DNA of 64,000 bases. Source: an uncultured Chloroflexota bacterium (GTDB lineage Bacteria; Chloroflexota; Anaerolineae; Anaerolineales; Anaerolineaceae). Below are positions 51,085-64,000 of this stretch, piece after piece. The position numbers were made by a program, and so were the translations under genes. The notes beneath the pieces are model-generated. The model did not search any database, was not told the origin of the DNA, and saw only the letters and a list, made by a program, of their open reading frames with translations. The stretch lies in assembly GCA_902791025.1 (NCBI GenBank), contig CADATZ010000005.1:62001-126000 (forward strand), read 5' to 3'. How positions within the stretch are numbered: position 1 is the first letter of the stretch; each line of letters begins with the position of its first letter.

Positions 51085-51221
51085 AGGTGTTAGGTGTTGG
51101 GTGTTGGGGATTAGAAATTAGGAATTAGGGGTTAGGCATGTATATCTAACTTCTAACTACCAACTACCAACTTCTAACTCCTATCTCCTAACTCCTATCT
51201 CCTATCTCCTATCTCCTAATT
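51085..51221. repeat. Opposed heptanucleotide arrays between two host genes
   Basis: About seven ttaggtg / ttgggtg / ttagaaa / ttagggg units face about eleven aacttct / aactacc / aactcct / atctcct units across a short catgtata spacer. The two halves are roughly reverse complements, so a long imperfect hairpin can form. The last units reach into the 3' end of the threonine synthase gene. Confidence 0.9.
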
Positions 51222-52463
51222 GCTTCCTAAAAACTCCTGCAGCGCGGACATGCTGGGGGCGATGACGGGGGCCTGACCGGCGGCTGTCATCGCGGAGCGT
51301 ACGTCTTTGAGTCCGCTGCCGGTATTCACGACCAGCACGTCATCCTCTTCACTGATGATGCCCATCGTGATGGCTTTCTTCATCCCGGCAAAGGCAGTCG
51401 CGCCTGCCGGTTCCGCGAAGACGCCGATGCGACCAAGTTCCGTAATGCCTTCATAGATGGATTCATCCGGGATGGCAATATAAGCACCGTTTGTCTGGGT
51501 TGCTGCACGGACGGCGCGGACGCCGTCACGCGGCAGGTCGACGGAGATGCTGTCGGCGATGGTGGTGGCGGTCACCGGTGTGATGGTTTCGGTATGGGCT
51601 GCCCAGGCGTTGAAAATGGCAGCGGATTTTTCGGATTGTACACCGAAAATGCGCGGCATCATCGGCAGCCAGCCGAGTTCATACAGATCTTTGAATCCTT
51701 TGTGAATACCGGAAATGATGTTGCCGTCACCCACGGAGACGAAAATGTTCAGCGGTTTTTCGGAATTGCGTTTGCTGATGACCTGTTCCCAGATCTCAAA
51801 TGCCGCGGTCTTTTTCCCTTCGGCGGTGAAGGCGTTGTAACCGGTGTTGCGGCAGTACCAGCCGAATTTGTCGCAGGCCTCGACGGAAAGATCGAAGGCT
51901 GAGTCATAATTCCCGTCAACCAGGATCACCTGAGCGCCGAACACCAACAGCTGCGCGATCTTGGCTTGCGGAGCGGTTTTAGGCGCGAAGATAATGGATT
52001 TCCATTGACTGGCTGCGGCCATTCCCGCGAGCGCTGCTCCGGCGTTGCCGGTGGAGGCGGTGCATATAATTTCCGCGCCGATTTCTTTCGCACGGGCGAT
52101 CAGGATGGAGCTTGCGCGGTCTTTGAAGGAAGCTGTCGGATTGCGGCCTTCATCTTTGATCCAGAGATTTCCCACGCCTACTCTTTGCGCCATTTTCTCT
52201 GATTTGAGAACAGGAGTGTAACCCGCGGTATGCAGCGTAGTGTTTTCAAATCCCGGATCTTCTACCGGCAGCAGGGGAAGATAGCGCCACAAAGATTTTT
52301 CCGGAGAGGCAAATATATCCTCCGGTTTGACCGTCTTTTTGATATGGTCGTAATCGAGGATCACGTTGAGATTTCCGCCGCAGCTGTCGCAGACGTATCC
52401 TTTGTAATCCGCGCTTAGATTTTTCCCGCAGACAGAGCATTGATATCCGACAAAACTACCCAT
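51216..52463 (-). CDS. thrC: Threonine synthase
   Basis: A 415-residue protein. An N-terminal zinc ribbon (C9, C12, C25, C28) is followed by the fold-type II PLP domain with NPTASFKDRASS (Schiff-base Lys), CTASTGNAGAALAG (serine/threonine loop) and SVGDGNIISGIHKGF. This layout is that of the monofunctional threonine synthases of clostridial type. It converts O-phosphohomoserine to threonine. The neighbouring PLP enzyme is in the same direction but is separated by the opposed heptamer arrays. Confidence 0.93.
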   Translation of the reverse strand: MGSFVGYQCSVCGKNLSADYKGYVCDSCGGNLNVILDYDHIKKTVKPEDIFASPEKSLWRYLPLLPVEDPGFENTTLHTAGYTPVLKSEKMAQRVGVGNLWIKDEGRNPTASFKDRASSILIARAKEIGAEIICTASTGNAGAALAGMAAASQWKSIIFAPKTAPQAKIAQLLVFGAQVILVDGNYDSAFDLSVEACDKFGWYCRNTGYNAFTAEGKKTAAFEIWEQVISKRNSEKPLNIFVSVGDGNIISGIHKGFKDLYELGWLPMMPRIFGVQSEKSAAIFNAWAAHTETITPVTATTIADSISVDLPRDGVRAVRAATQTNGAYIAIPDESIYEGITELGRIGVFAEPAGATAFAGMKKAITMGIISEEDDVLVVNTGSGLKDVRSAMTAAGQAPVIAPSMSALQEFLGSN

Positions 52464-52467
52464 TTTT

Positions 52468-52517
52468 ACTCCTTACTCCTATTCCCTATATCCTATTTAC
52501 TATATCCTATATTATAC
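52468..52517. repeat. Heptanucleotide array upstream of threonine synthase
   Basis: About seven units of actccta / ttcccta / tatccta / tttacta type fill the gap ahead of the thrC start. Confidence 0.85.
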
Positions 52518-52559
52518 ATTCAAACAATTTTAATTGTCAGACAAATTAGTAATATTAAG

Positions 52560-54557
52560 TCACAAACATTTATGACGTTTGTAAAAATCATTCAGTTCTT
52601 CGTTGAGCGGCCGATCTGACAGCCGATCCTGCCAGTAGGTGCAGAGGTAATCCACATCACCGCTGCCGATCGGCATGGCAGCTATCAGCGTTTCCGCACT
52701 TTGTATGTCTCCGGCCTCCAGAAATGCCAGCACGACAGGGGCAAGGTCCGGGGCGTACAGCGGGTGAACATCGTCTTGTAAAACTTGAACTGCGAGCGCG
52801 TGAGCTTTATCCTTGTTTCCATTTTGCTGTTCCAGTGTGATTTTTTGGAAATAGTAACAATACCCGTGTTCGGGTTCTTTTCCAATAGGCGCCGGCGGCT
52901 GAGCCGGGGTTTCCGGTTCGGTCTGGATCAGGTTTTTGTCGCTGATCGCTGCGATACGGATCAGCGAATCCGGCAGGTCAGGATACCCTGTGTTGGTGCT
53001 GTCGATGATTTGCAGACAGCCGCCTTTTTTGTAGAATATCCCAAGCGTCTTGTCCGTGGAAGATGTGAAGGAATGGGTGCGGTAGGTATGATCGACCGGT
53101 ACGCTTACAGCCGGGTTTGTATAATAAAATCCTTCCCGCAGGTGCAGGTCAAAATATTTATAATCATAATGCAGTCCTCTGTTCTCCGGCGCATACTGCC
53201 AGTTGACGACAGGGGAAAGATCATTGTCACTGGTCCGGTTCAGCGGAATATCCTCCGAGGCGAGGATCGTTCCTTTTTCCAGTCCGGGCGCCCGCCAGGC
53301 AAGCTGCCAGAAGTAATCGTTCATCTTGTCCGCTTCGCTGATATAAACATATGTGTTCTGGACCTGAAACAGGGCGGAAAGTGCTGTGACCAGTGCGGCA
53401 GTTACGGAGAAAAACAGCGGTTTGAAGGCAGCGTCCAGCAGCAGCGCGATGATGACCGCAACGCCCGGAGAGAATGAAAGTGTCGAGCGGTCCCAGGGAA
53501 ATTCGGTCGAGACATCGAGGAAGGTTCCCCAGAAGGGGATCCCGGAAAACAGAAGCAAGGCGATCCCGGTCGAGAGCATTCCTCCGGGTTTTGTAATTTC
53601 AGTTTTACCACCGGAAAATTTCGTGTAGATATAAAAATGTAGGAGCACGGCAGCTCCAATGAGCAGCAGAATTATGATGACTGCCGGCAGCGGGACAAGG
53701 GACGGGCGGGAAAAGATCAATCGATATGATACTGCTGAAACCGTGAGCAGATCCTCCCCCACTTTTGTGATCAGCAGCCGGACACCATTCAGGAAATTCT
53801 CCTGAAGCGCATTGAGCAGTTTTGGCGCGTAGGTGGTGAAGGAAAAAATGAAGATGCGCCAAATGAAGAAAAATGCCGTAATGCAGAGAAATGGTATTTC
53901 AAACAGCAGCATTTTCTTCGTAGGTTTGCTGTACTTTTCTTTGTTTTCATGTGTGTGGGCGGTAAAGTAAAGGAAGAGCGGGCGCGCCAGTTCCAGCCCG
54001 AGAAAATATTCGCAGGTGAAAATTGACAGAGCTCCAGCGGCAAGACTCAGGATCATCAGCAGGGTCATTTTCCCGCGTGGCGAGAAATAAGCGTGCTGCA
54101 TGAGCCTCAGTGAGAGTAATACCAGCACCAGAGAGGTAAAGTGCATGACGAATTCGACCGCGATTGGCTGCTGTTGGAATCCCGGATATGTGGCAAAGAG
54201 AAGTGGTGCGAGGTAAACCGATCTGCGTTCACCAAAGGCAGCCGCAAGTACCCGCCAGAATAACAGAGCGGAGAGCCAGCGGAGAAGCAGGACAAAGATA
54301 TGATAGGCGAGTGCCGATTCTTTGAATACCGCGGAGATCAGCACATATATCCAGGCGGAGTGAGGCCGGTCCCATTGGGTGAAGAGGGAAAAACTTTCCG
54401 GGCCGGCGAGGTGATAATTGTAGATATAGATCCAGTCATCCCCGTAAAAGCTGAGCCGGGATATACCGATGCCATAAGAAATACCCACAACAATCGTGAG
54501 CACGATCAAATACAGGATATTTCTCTTTGAAAATTTATTTTCGGCTCCACTACTCAT
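52560..54557 (-). CDS. Multi-pass membrane protein, GT-C glycosyltransferase-like
   Basis: A 665-residue protein starting MSSGAENKFSKR at 54557; a longer start exists 7 codons upstream. The first loop has SFYGDDWIYIY, the acidic D-D-W signature of GT-C type transferases, and about eleven membrane helices follow up to residue 410. The C-terminal 230 residues are soluble and contain TPR-like helices (HALAVQVLQDDVHP, VVLAFLEAGDIQSAETLIA). It may transfer sugar from a lipid carrier to a surface polymer or protein. Substrate unknown. Confidence 0.7.
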   Translation of the reverse strand: MSSGAENKFSKRNILYLIVLTIVVGISYGIGISRLSFYGDDWIYIYNYHLAGPESFSLFTQWDRPHSAWIYVLISAVFKESALAYHIFVLLLRWLSALLFWRVLAAAFGERRSVYLAPLLFATYPGFQQQPIAVEFVMHFTSLVLVLLSLRLMQHAYFSPRGKMTLLMILSLAAGALSIFTCEYFLGLELARPLFLYFTAHTHENKEKYSKPTKKMLLFEIPFLCITAFFFIWRIFIFSFTTYAPKLLNALQENFLNGVRLLITKVGEDLLTVSAVSYRLIFSRPSLVPLPAVIIILLLIGAAVLLHFYIYTKFSGGKTEITKPGGMLSTGIALLLFSGIPFWGTFLDVSTEFPWDRSTLSFSPGVAVIIALLLDAAFKPLFFSVTAALVTALSALFQVQNTYVYISEADKMNDYFWQLAWRAPGLEKGTILASEDIPLNRTSDNDLSPVVNWQYAPENRGLHYDYKYFDLHLREGFYYTNPAVSVPVDHTYRTHSFTSSTDKTLGIFYKKGGCLQIIDSTNTGYPDLPDSLIRIAAISDKNLIQTEPETPAQPPAPIGKEPEHGYCYYFQKITLEQQNGNKDKAHALAVQVLQDDVHPLYAPDLAPVVLAFLEAGDIQSAETLIAAMPIGSGDVDYLCTYWQDRLSDRPLNEELNDFYKRHKCL

Positions 54558-54569
54558 GAAGGAACCTGT

Positions 54570-54625
54570 CCCTAACACCTAACACCTATATCCTATCTCC
54601 TATATCCTATCTCCTCCTATACTCC
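54570..54625. repeat. Heptanucleotide array between two host genes
   Basis: About seven units of acctaac / tcctatc / tcctata type run into the 3' end of the GntR gene. Confidence 0.85.
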
Positions 54626-55357
54626 AATCTTCCTGATCACATGGAACTTGAAAAATCCCGGGGCAAAGTAGCTTTCGGAGTAATCGAGGATCCGGCCGCT
54701 GGTTTCGAACAGGTAGGCTTCGAACTTCTGTACAACGTCTCCGCGCTGCATCTGGATCTTTTTCGCAATGTCGGAACTTGCCGGACAGGCGCTGATATAG
54801 GTTTTTGAATGGGAAAGATGATAGGTTTCACGCTTGATGAGCAGGTCCAGAACCGAACCGGTGAATCCGTTGATCAGGTCTTCTTCCGGCAGCACGTCAC
54901 TCGGCAGAGTGTCGATCAGATAGGCGACCGGATGATCGGAGACCCAGATCACGCGGGAGATTTGTACAATTTCTTCTTTGGGGTCGATCCCGAGTTTGCT
55001 GCCTATTTCTTTCCCCGCTTTTCCTTTATGGATGCCAAGGTATCCCATTTTGACGTCCATCCCCAACCGGTTAGCCTGAGTTTCGATGCTTTCCAGAATC
55101 TCGAGTCCGGATTCGATGTTCTGTTTCTGGTCAACGACGAATGTACCGACGCCCTGACGGCGGCGGATCAGTCCCTGTCCTTCGAAACTGCGCATAGCTT
55201 CACGCAAAGTGGCCCGGGAGACACCCAGCGAGGCGGCCAGCTCCGGTTCGGATTTCAGTTTTTCACCCGCAGGGGTCTTTTCAATGATCTCTGCCAGTTG
55301 GATGTGCAGCTTTTGAAATAACGTCAGATTTTCGGTCGAATTGGTGTATTCAGACAT
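54617..55357 (-). CDS. GntR family transcriptional regulator with UTRA domain
   Basis: A 246-residue protein starting MSEYTNSTENLTLF at 55357 after a CGGAGGGAG box. The winged helix has KLKSEPELAASLGVSRATLR, then EAMRSFEGQGLIRRRQGVGT. The ligand domain (residues 90-246, GSVLDLLIKRETYHLSHSKT...LDYSESYFAPGFFKFHVIR) matches the HutC/UTRA effector fold. It would repress genes until a sugar or amine ligand binds. The nearby membrane protein or folD are possible but unproven targets. Confidence 0.9.
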   Translation of the reverse strand: MSEYTNSTENLTLFQKLHIQLAEIIEKTPAGEKLKSEPELAASLGVSRATLREAMRSFEGQGLIRRRQGVGTFVVDQKQNIESGLEILESIETQANRLGMDVKMGYLGIHKGKAGKEIGSKLGIDPKEEIVQISRVIWVSDHPVAYLIDTLPSDVLPEEDLINGFTGSVLDLLIKRETYHLSHSKTYISACPASSDIAKKIQMQRGDVVQKFEAYLFETSGRILDYSESYFAPGFFKFHVIRKIGV

Positions 55358-55444
55358 TCTCCCTCCGAAAGACTGCTTTAAAAATCCGAACCGGGGGGCT
55401 TTCCGAAAGCAGCACAAGTGAAAGCACCGGTTTGAGTCCGAGTT

Positions 55445-56317
55445 TTATCGGTAATCGATTGCCTTTAACGTGTTTGACATCAGCATAGCGATGGTCATTG
55501 GCCCGACGCCGCCGGGAACCGGTGAAATCGCTCCTGCCCGTTTTACTGCTTCATCAAATTCAACGTCACCAACCAGGCGGTAGCCTCGTGGCTGGGTTTC
55601 ATCCGGGATGTGATTGATTCCGACATCGATCACAATAGCGCCGGGTTTGATCCATGCGCCTTTCAGTAGTCCGGGAGAACCGGCTGCCGCGACGATGATG
55701 TCGGATTCCCGGCAAATCTCATCCAGATGTTTTGTCTGACTGTGACAGATGGTGGGGGTCGCGTTGCAGCGGCTCAGCATCATTGCCGTTGGCATCCCCA
55801 CGATGGATGACCGTCCGATGACAGCCGCATCCATCCCGCTGATATCAGGACAGACGCTTTGGATCATGCGGATGATGCCGGAGGGGGTGCAGGGGTAAAA
55901 CAGCGGTTCGCTATATTTCCGTGACAGGAGCCCCGCGTTGTAGGGATGAATTCCGTCCACATCTTTTTTCGGGGAGATTGTGTGGAGCACATTATCTTCT
56001 GAAAGGTGACTCGGCAGCGGCAGCTGTACAAGGATGCCCTGTACATCCGGATTTTGATTCAGTTCCTGAATCAGTGCTTCCAATTTTTCCTGTGGGCAAC
56101 TTTCATCCAGCTCATATGAAAGCGAACGGATGCCGAGTGCGGCTGTGGTCTTGATTTTGGATGCTACATAGGTCTTTGATGCCGGGTCGTTCCCGACCAG
56201 AACTGTCGCTAAACCGGGAATCGGCAGGCTCTGCCGTTTCCGATCGTCGATTGCGGTTTTGATCTCTTGTTTGATGGTTTCAGCCAGTTTTTTGCCGTCT
56301 ATGATTTCTGCTGTCAT
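55445..56317 (-). CDS. folD: Bifunctional methylenetetrahydrofolate dehydrogenase / cyclohydrolase
   Basis: A 290-residue protein starting MTAEIIDGKKLAETIK at 56317 (GGAAAGAG box). It has Y50-x3-K54 in TYVASKIKTT (catalytic Lys), the KDVDGIHPYNAG loop, the NADP-binding GRSSIVGMPTA and the C-terminal PGGVGPMTIAMLM, all standard FolD motifs. It interconverts methylene- and formyl-THF to feed purine and methionine synthesis. The gene follows ftsB by 25 bases. Confidence 0.96.
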   Translation of the reverse strand: MTAEIIDGKKLAETIKQEIKTAIDDRKRQSLPIPGLATVLVGNDPASKTYVASKIKTTAALGIRSLSYELDESCPQEKLEALIQELNQNPDVQGILVQLPLPSHLSEDNVLHTISPKKDVDGIHPYNAGLLSRKYSEPLFYPCTPSGIIRMIQSVCPDISGMDAAVIGRSSIVGMPTAMMLSRCNATPTICHSQTKHLDEICRESDIIVAAAGSPGLLKGAWIKPGAIVIDVGINHIPDETQPRGYRLVGDVEFDEAVKRAGAISPVPGGVGPMTIAMLMSNTLKAIDYR

Positions 56318-56342
56318 GTGCTCTTTCCAATTGTAAATAAAG

Positions 56343-56717
56343 TTAATCAAAAATCAGTGATTTCCAAATCGTCCAGTTCGGTGCGGGTGTAACCGCGATT
56401 TCCGGATAAGGCGTTGGCGTCGGTGTGGCATATGATCCTGGCAGCGGTATGATCACGTGATCGTCTTCCTTACGCATCAGCCCCTGCTGTCGTGCCCACT
56501 CTTCCACTGCTGTGTCGGACCTTGCGTAGTCAATCCTGTCGTTGACAGTGTCAAGCGTGGCTTGCAGATTATTTACGTCTGTCTGCAGTGTGGCTTCCTG
56601 ATTTTCCAGAAAGGCAAGTGTACTGAGACGTGTGTTCATATCAATAATCAAATAAACGGCAACCAGGATCATGATGAGCAGGTAAATGTGCCGTTTGATT
56701 GTCTTTAAAATTTCCAT
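56343..56717 (-). CDS. FtsB/DivIC family septum formation protein
   Basis: A 124-residue protein. Residues 10-28 form a membrane helix, then a coiled coil (ENQEATLQTDVNNLQATLDT) and WARQQGLMRKEDDHVIIP, the conserved FtsB/DivIC end (E-x-x-A-R-x-x-x-x-x-x-x-x-E-x-x-x-x). A Pro-Thr tail follows. It links FtsQ and FtsL in the division machine. The start has no clear ribosome binding site, and a tataat touches the ATG, so the true start is uncertain. Confidence 0.8.
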   Translation of the reverse strand: MEILKTIKRHIYLLIMILVAVYLIIDMNTRLSTLAFLENQEATLQTDVNNLQATLDTVNDRIDYARSDTAVEEWARQQGLMRKEDDHVIIPLPGSYATPTPTPYPEIAVTPAPNWTIWKSLIFD

Positions 56718-56753
56718 ATTATAACTATACCAGAAAATGCCAATTTTTGGAAA

Positions 56754-56782
56754 AGAAAAAGACCCTTTATTAGGGCCTTTTC
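56754..56782 (-). terminator. tRNA-Leu terminator
   Basis: On the minus strand ggccct and agggtc with a short loop are followed by TTTTTCTTTTCC. Confidence 0.8.
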
Positions 56783-56784
56783 TG

Positions 56785-56868
<84 letters not shown>

Positions 56869-56883
56869 ATGTCAACAATAATG

Positions 56884-56911
56884 ATTATACGCTGTTTGTA
56901 TTTCCTGTCAA
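56884..56911 (-). promoter_or_regulatory. tRNA-Leu promoter
   Basis: On the minus strand TTGACA (56911-56906), a 16-bp spacer and TATAAT (56889-56884), a consensus promoter about 16 bases before the tRNA. Confidence 0.8.
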
Positions 56912-56974
56912 GAGATTTGTAAAAAATCAAAAAAATTTGATGACAGTTTGAATTGTAAGAATTTTATTATGAAA

Positions 56975-57001
56975 AACCGCCGGACTTAAAATCCGGCGGT
57001 T
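56975..57001 (-). terminator. rpoC terminator
   Basis: The perfect 10-bp arms aaccgccgga and tccggcggtt have a 7-base loop. On the minus strand TTTTTCAT follows. It sits 16 bases after the rpoC stop. Confidence 0.9.
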
Positions 57002-57016
57002 GATTGTTATCTAAAA

Positions 57017-61249
<4,233 letters not shown>

Positions 61250-61375
61250 GTTTTTTCTCCTTCAATAATAATGATGAATGTCATCACTTAGTTTATGTGT
61301 TTTGTAACAAGCTGCGGATTGCACAGCGGTTTAAGGCACAATTTCCCCATATAGAAATTATATGAGCGACTAATC

Positions 61376-61405
61376 ATTATATCATAAGCCGCTCATAATC
61401 ATCAA
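61376..61405 (-). promoter_or_regulatory. rpoC promoter
   Basis: On the minus strand TTGATG (61405-61400), an 18-bp spacer and TATAAT (61381-61376), giving a leader of about 115 bases. Imperfect inverted sequence atgagcgac / gccgctcat surrounds the -10. This gap of 308 bases otherwise holds no gene. Confidence 0.7.
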
Positions 61406-61557
61406 AAAGGTGACAAAATTGTTAAGGTTTATTAAAGTTATCAGACTGTTCTGTACCTGTTGCTTCGGTATGCAGCGCAGCTCCTTTATGTTGGCACTGC
61501 GGCAGGAGAAAGAAAATCCGGTGATCTCCGTTCAGCATTGTTCCGTTGGTAATACTA

Positions 61558-62805
61558 TTAATGGAATAGTATGTCATCGCTGTTTTGCGTTGTTCCCTCA
61601 TCCGGTAATTGAGAACCTGGTCCTGAATTTGTATCAGAGGCTGTATTGTCATTTTTTTCAGTATAAGTTTCTTCCTGCGGCGGATAACAGACGAGATAAA
61701 CTGCTGTTGCGGTCATTTGCATTGATTCAGTCCCCGCGATCGGCATCCCCTGTTCGTAAAAAGGAATAGCCCCACAATAATCTTCGCGCGCAACATATTC
61801 ATCCCCAACATGGAAAGATGCCTCAGCGAAACGCTGATTAGCGGTCAGTCTTGTTGCCTGATCCATAAGATTCGGCATGACCTGAGCAGCATTGGAATAA
61901 TATTCAAGAGCCTTAGTCCAGTTGATTTCCCAAAAACCGGCACCGGCGAGGTAAGAACGGGCTGCGTCACGCATGCTGTTCGCCTGGTTATCAATGGGCC
62001 CAAGCGTTTCGGCCCGCGTGATGTTATAAACACCGTTTTCAAGATAACCGGCATTGATTTGCTGAATACCGTAATTCCGCAGAGCGATGTAATACAGTCC
62101 ATCCACTTCAAGACCACGGTAGTTAATGTTGCGGTCCCGGAGTGTGGTGATCATGTTAATAGCATATTCCCAGTTCTGAGCGTAAATAGCCTGCTGAATA
62201 GCCTGGAACATTTCTTCTTCACCGCGGGTGTCTGTCGTTGCGGTTGGCGCAGGAGTAGCCGTCATCATTGGCGTTGGTGAGGCTGTCGGGAAAATAGCCA
62301 GAATGACCTGTTGGTAAGTCTGCATCGCACCGGGATATTCAGGATCAATTTCGATAACATAATCCAGACGTGTTTTTGCGTTTTGATATTTTCCCTGTTC
62401 GATATCTGCGATTGCCATTTGATATTGTTCCGCAGCTGCCATCATCGAACGGCGGGTATATTCGGCTTTTCGGGCGCTGATTGCTGCGTTATATCCCAAA
62501 AATCCACCGGCGACTGCAAGTCCGATCATTAACAAAATCCCGAGAAGGATATACCCAATGATGGATCCCTTTCCCTTTTTCTTTGTTCCTGTTTTTTTCT
62601 GTTTTTTCGCCTGTTTATTATTTTGTGCAGGGTTCACCGGTTGATTGCCGGGATATTGTGTGTTGAAATTGGGTGCTGCACTCCATTGCTGTCCATATGG
62701 CTGCTGGCCAATTGGCTGGCCCATAGGAATTGGCTGATTGCCCGGCTGCTGATTGTTATGTGGATAAGGAACAGGTGTGTTTCCATTTGGGGGCTGTTGA
62801 TTCAT
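61558..62805 (-). CDS. Membrane-anchored TPR-like repeat protein
   Basis: A 415-residue protein starting MNQQPPNGNTPVP at 62805 (GAGGATTAC box). Residues 1-75 are Gln/Pro/Asn-rich and basic, then one membrane helix (IIGYILLGILLMIGLAVAGG). The outer part has TPR-like pairs (YQMAIADIEQGKYQNAKTRL, YNITRAETLG, YYSNAAQVMPNLMDQATRLT, FYEQGMPIAG) split by a Thr-Pro linker. The C-terminal tail is Thr/Asp-rich. It may be a scaffold at the cell surface; no exact function. It lies between rpoC and murJ. Confidence 0.65.
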   Translation of the reverse strand: MNQQPPNGNTPVPYPHNNQQPGNQPIPMGQPIGQQPYGQQWSAAPNFNTQYPGNQPVNPAQNNKQAKKQKKTGTKKKGKGSIIGYILLGILLMIGLAVAGGFLGYNAAISARKAEYTRRSMMAAAEQYQMAIADIEQGKYQNAKTRLDYVIEIDPEYPGAMQTYQQVILAIFPTASPTPMMTATPAPTATTDTRGEEEMFQAIQQAIYAQNWEYAINMITTLRDRNINYRGLEVDGLYYIALRNYGIQQINAGYLENGVYNITRAETLGPIDNQANSMRDAARSYLAGAGFWEINWTKALEYYSNAAQVMPNLMDQATRLTANQRFAEASFHVGDEYVAREDYCGAIPFYEQGMPIAGTESMQMTATAVYLVCYPPQEETYTEKNDNTASDTNSGPGSQLPDEGTTQNSDDILFH

Positions 62806-62844
62806 AGTAATCCTCATTTTTCGATCGTACAACAGATCGTTATT

Positions 62845-64000
62845 CTAAAATTTTCTCAATAGCTTTAATTCCGGATTGATGACAGCACAATACAATATTA
62901 ATGCGCTGCACATTCCCAAAATAGATTTTACCAGAATATTTATATTTGGGATTGACATAACTGCAAAACAGATACCACCTGCGGCTGCAGCACCAGGAAG
63001 AGCTCGGAGAAGTGTTTTTGTCAAATTTGTTTTTGCGGGAAGAAACCCTTCCCCTTTTATCATTCGTTTGAATATTGAAGGATTGGCAAGGATGGTGAGC
63101 ATCATCACAGCCTGTCCGGTAAAGGCAAGAGAATCAGTCAGACTCAATCCGGACGCTCCCAGCGTTCGGAACAATAGAAATCCGGATATGATATAGATCA
63201 TCACGTTCAATATCGTACCCAACAGCGGAACCAGTGCTTGTTCTTGCGCATAGAAAGCGCGATTGGCGATTTCGAGCAGACAATGGCCTGCCAACCCAAT
63301 CAAAAACCCCTGCAGCGTCCGCATCATCAGCAGGCTCTGCGCTTCGTCAAAGGAGAAAAAGGCACTGATAACCGGGCCGAGCCCAACACCCATGATCACT
63401 GCGGCACCCAGTGATAATGCCAACGCGATGCGGCATGCTTTATCGATCACATCCCGATAGGCTGCGATGTCTTTGTCTGAAATAAAGAGGGATAAGGAAG
63501 GCAGGATCGCGGTTCCGATGGCAGTACCGATCAATGTTTCCGGAAGTTGCTGGAACATATACCCGTAGCTCAGCGCAGTGACGGCTCCGGCTGCAAGTCG
63601 GGAAGCGTAATTATCACGGATGATAAAGATCAGCTGCACAAAAAATACAGAAAGGATCCGCGGCCCGAGGATCCGCAGCACACGCCTCACCTGTTCATCA
63701 TGGAATTCTATGCGCGGATACCAATGGAAATGATGACGAATCAGTGCCGGTACCTGGATCAGCAGGTGCGCCGCCGCTCCGAGAATCACCCCACCGACCA
63801 GTCCATCGATTCCCATGCCGAAGCATGGCAGGAAAAGCGGACCGATGTGGTAAGGTTCCGAGGGGGCAAGGATCATTGCGCCGAAAATCTGACCGATGTT
63901 GTAAAAAATCGGAGCCAGTGCCGGCATCAGAAAATGCTGGTTCGCCTGAAGTCCTCCGACAAACAGTCCGGATAGTGCAAAAATCAGCATGGCGATCAGG
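62845..64000 (-). CDS. murJ: Lipid II flippase MurJ (MviN), 5' partial
   Basis: The frame is open to the right edge. The visible 385 residues correspond to the last two thirds of MurJ: ALAPIFYNIGQIFGAM, LIGTAIGTAILPSLS, a Ca-free VIMGVGLGPVISAFF stretch, and NRAFYAQEQALVPLLGTILN (conserved N-R-x-F-Y-A). Ten or more membrane helices are visible. It flips lipid-linked peptidoglycan precursors. Its presence shows that the host builds peptidoglycan, as the phage M23 endolysin also implies. Confidence 0.85.
   Translation of the reverse strand, partial: LIAMLIFALSGLFVGGLQANQHFLMPALAPIFYNIGQIFGAMILAPSEPYHIGPLFLPCFGMGIDGLVGGVILGAAAHLLIQVPALIRHHFHWYPRIEFHDEQVRRVLRILGPRILSVFFVQLIFIIRDNYASRLAAGAVTALSYGYMFQQLPETLIGTAIGTAILPSLSLFISDKDIAAYRDVIDKACRIALALSLGAAVIMGVGLGPVISAFFSFDEAQSLLMMRTLQGFLIGLAGHCLLEIANRAFYAQEQALVPLLGTILNVMIYIISGFLLFRTLGASGLSLTDSLAFTGQAVMMLTILANPSIFKRMIKGEGFLPAKTNLTKTLLRALPGAAAAGGICFAVMSIPNINILVKSILGMCSALILYCAVINPELKLLRKF

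Overview
The window is a bacterial chromosome segment carrying one complete-looking, podovirus-type prophage of about 40.7 kb. The host is probably a free-standing Chloroflexota (Anaerolineae-like) or low-GC anaerobe. That placement is an inference from a type III glutamine synthetase, a GTG-started rpoC that is not preceded by rpoB and carries a long coiled-coil insertion, an M29 aminopeptidase, MurJ and FtsB homologues, and strong AGGAGG-type ribosome binding sites. It is not proven by any single marker.

Layout. Bases 1-1210 hold the end of a host lipase-like gene and a tRNA(CAU) promoter. The prophage runs from 1231 to 41951 between two identical 56-bp copies of the 3' part of the tRNA(CAU) gene. 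The intact tRNA is at the left and the orphan 3' copy at the right, next to the tyrosine integrase. From left to right the prophage has: three small plus-strand cargo genes, one predicted secreted; a tRNA-Asn; and the minus-strand late operon read from right to left. That operon runs TerL, a small HTH protein, portal, two internal virion proteins including a 3311-residue polyvalent protein, scaffold, major capsid, holin, M23 endolysin, connector and nozzle proteins, a PD-(D/E)XK-like nuclease, then a series of fibre genes ending in XkdX. A three-gene plus-strand cassette at 33.0-34.4 kb is driven by a strong promoter with an 18-bp palindromic operator. A minus-strand early operon at 34.5-40.8 kb carries many small coupled genes, a VRR-NUC nuclease, zinc ribbons and a replication protein whose own gene contains an iteron array beside an AT-rich tract, a lambda-O-like origin. 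No classical CI/Cro repressor is visible; the ribbon-helix-helix protein at 34078-34413 is the best candidate.

Right of the prophage, host genes are: a remnant HTH gene, MATE exporter, glnN, a fumarylacetoacetase-family hydrolase overlapping an M29 peptidase, a Cof-type HAD phosphatase, a fold-type II PLP enzyme, threonine synthase, a multi-pass membrane glycosyltransferase-like protein, a GntR regulator, folD-ftsB, tRNA-Leu, rpoC, a membrane-anchored repeat protein and the 3' part of murJ.

The most unusual feature is the repeat landscape shared by host and prophage. It has degenerate heptanucleotide tandem arrays, both between genes and inside reading frames; about 65-bp imperfect palindromes with gagcacatgggg / ccccatgtgcgtc ends; and a 32-bp palindromic unit found inside three phage genes, read there in different frames. 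These resemble the heptamer repeats (STRR) known from filamentous cyanobacteria, but occur here in a different setting, including inside a phage.
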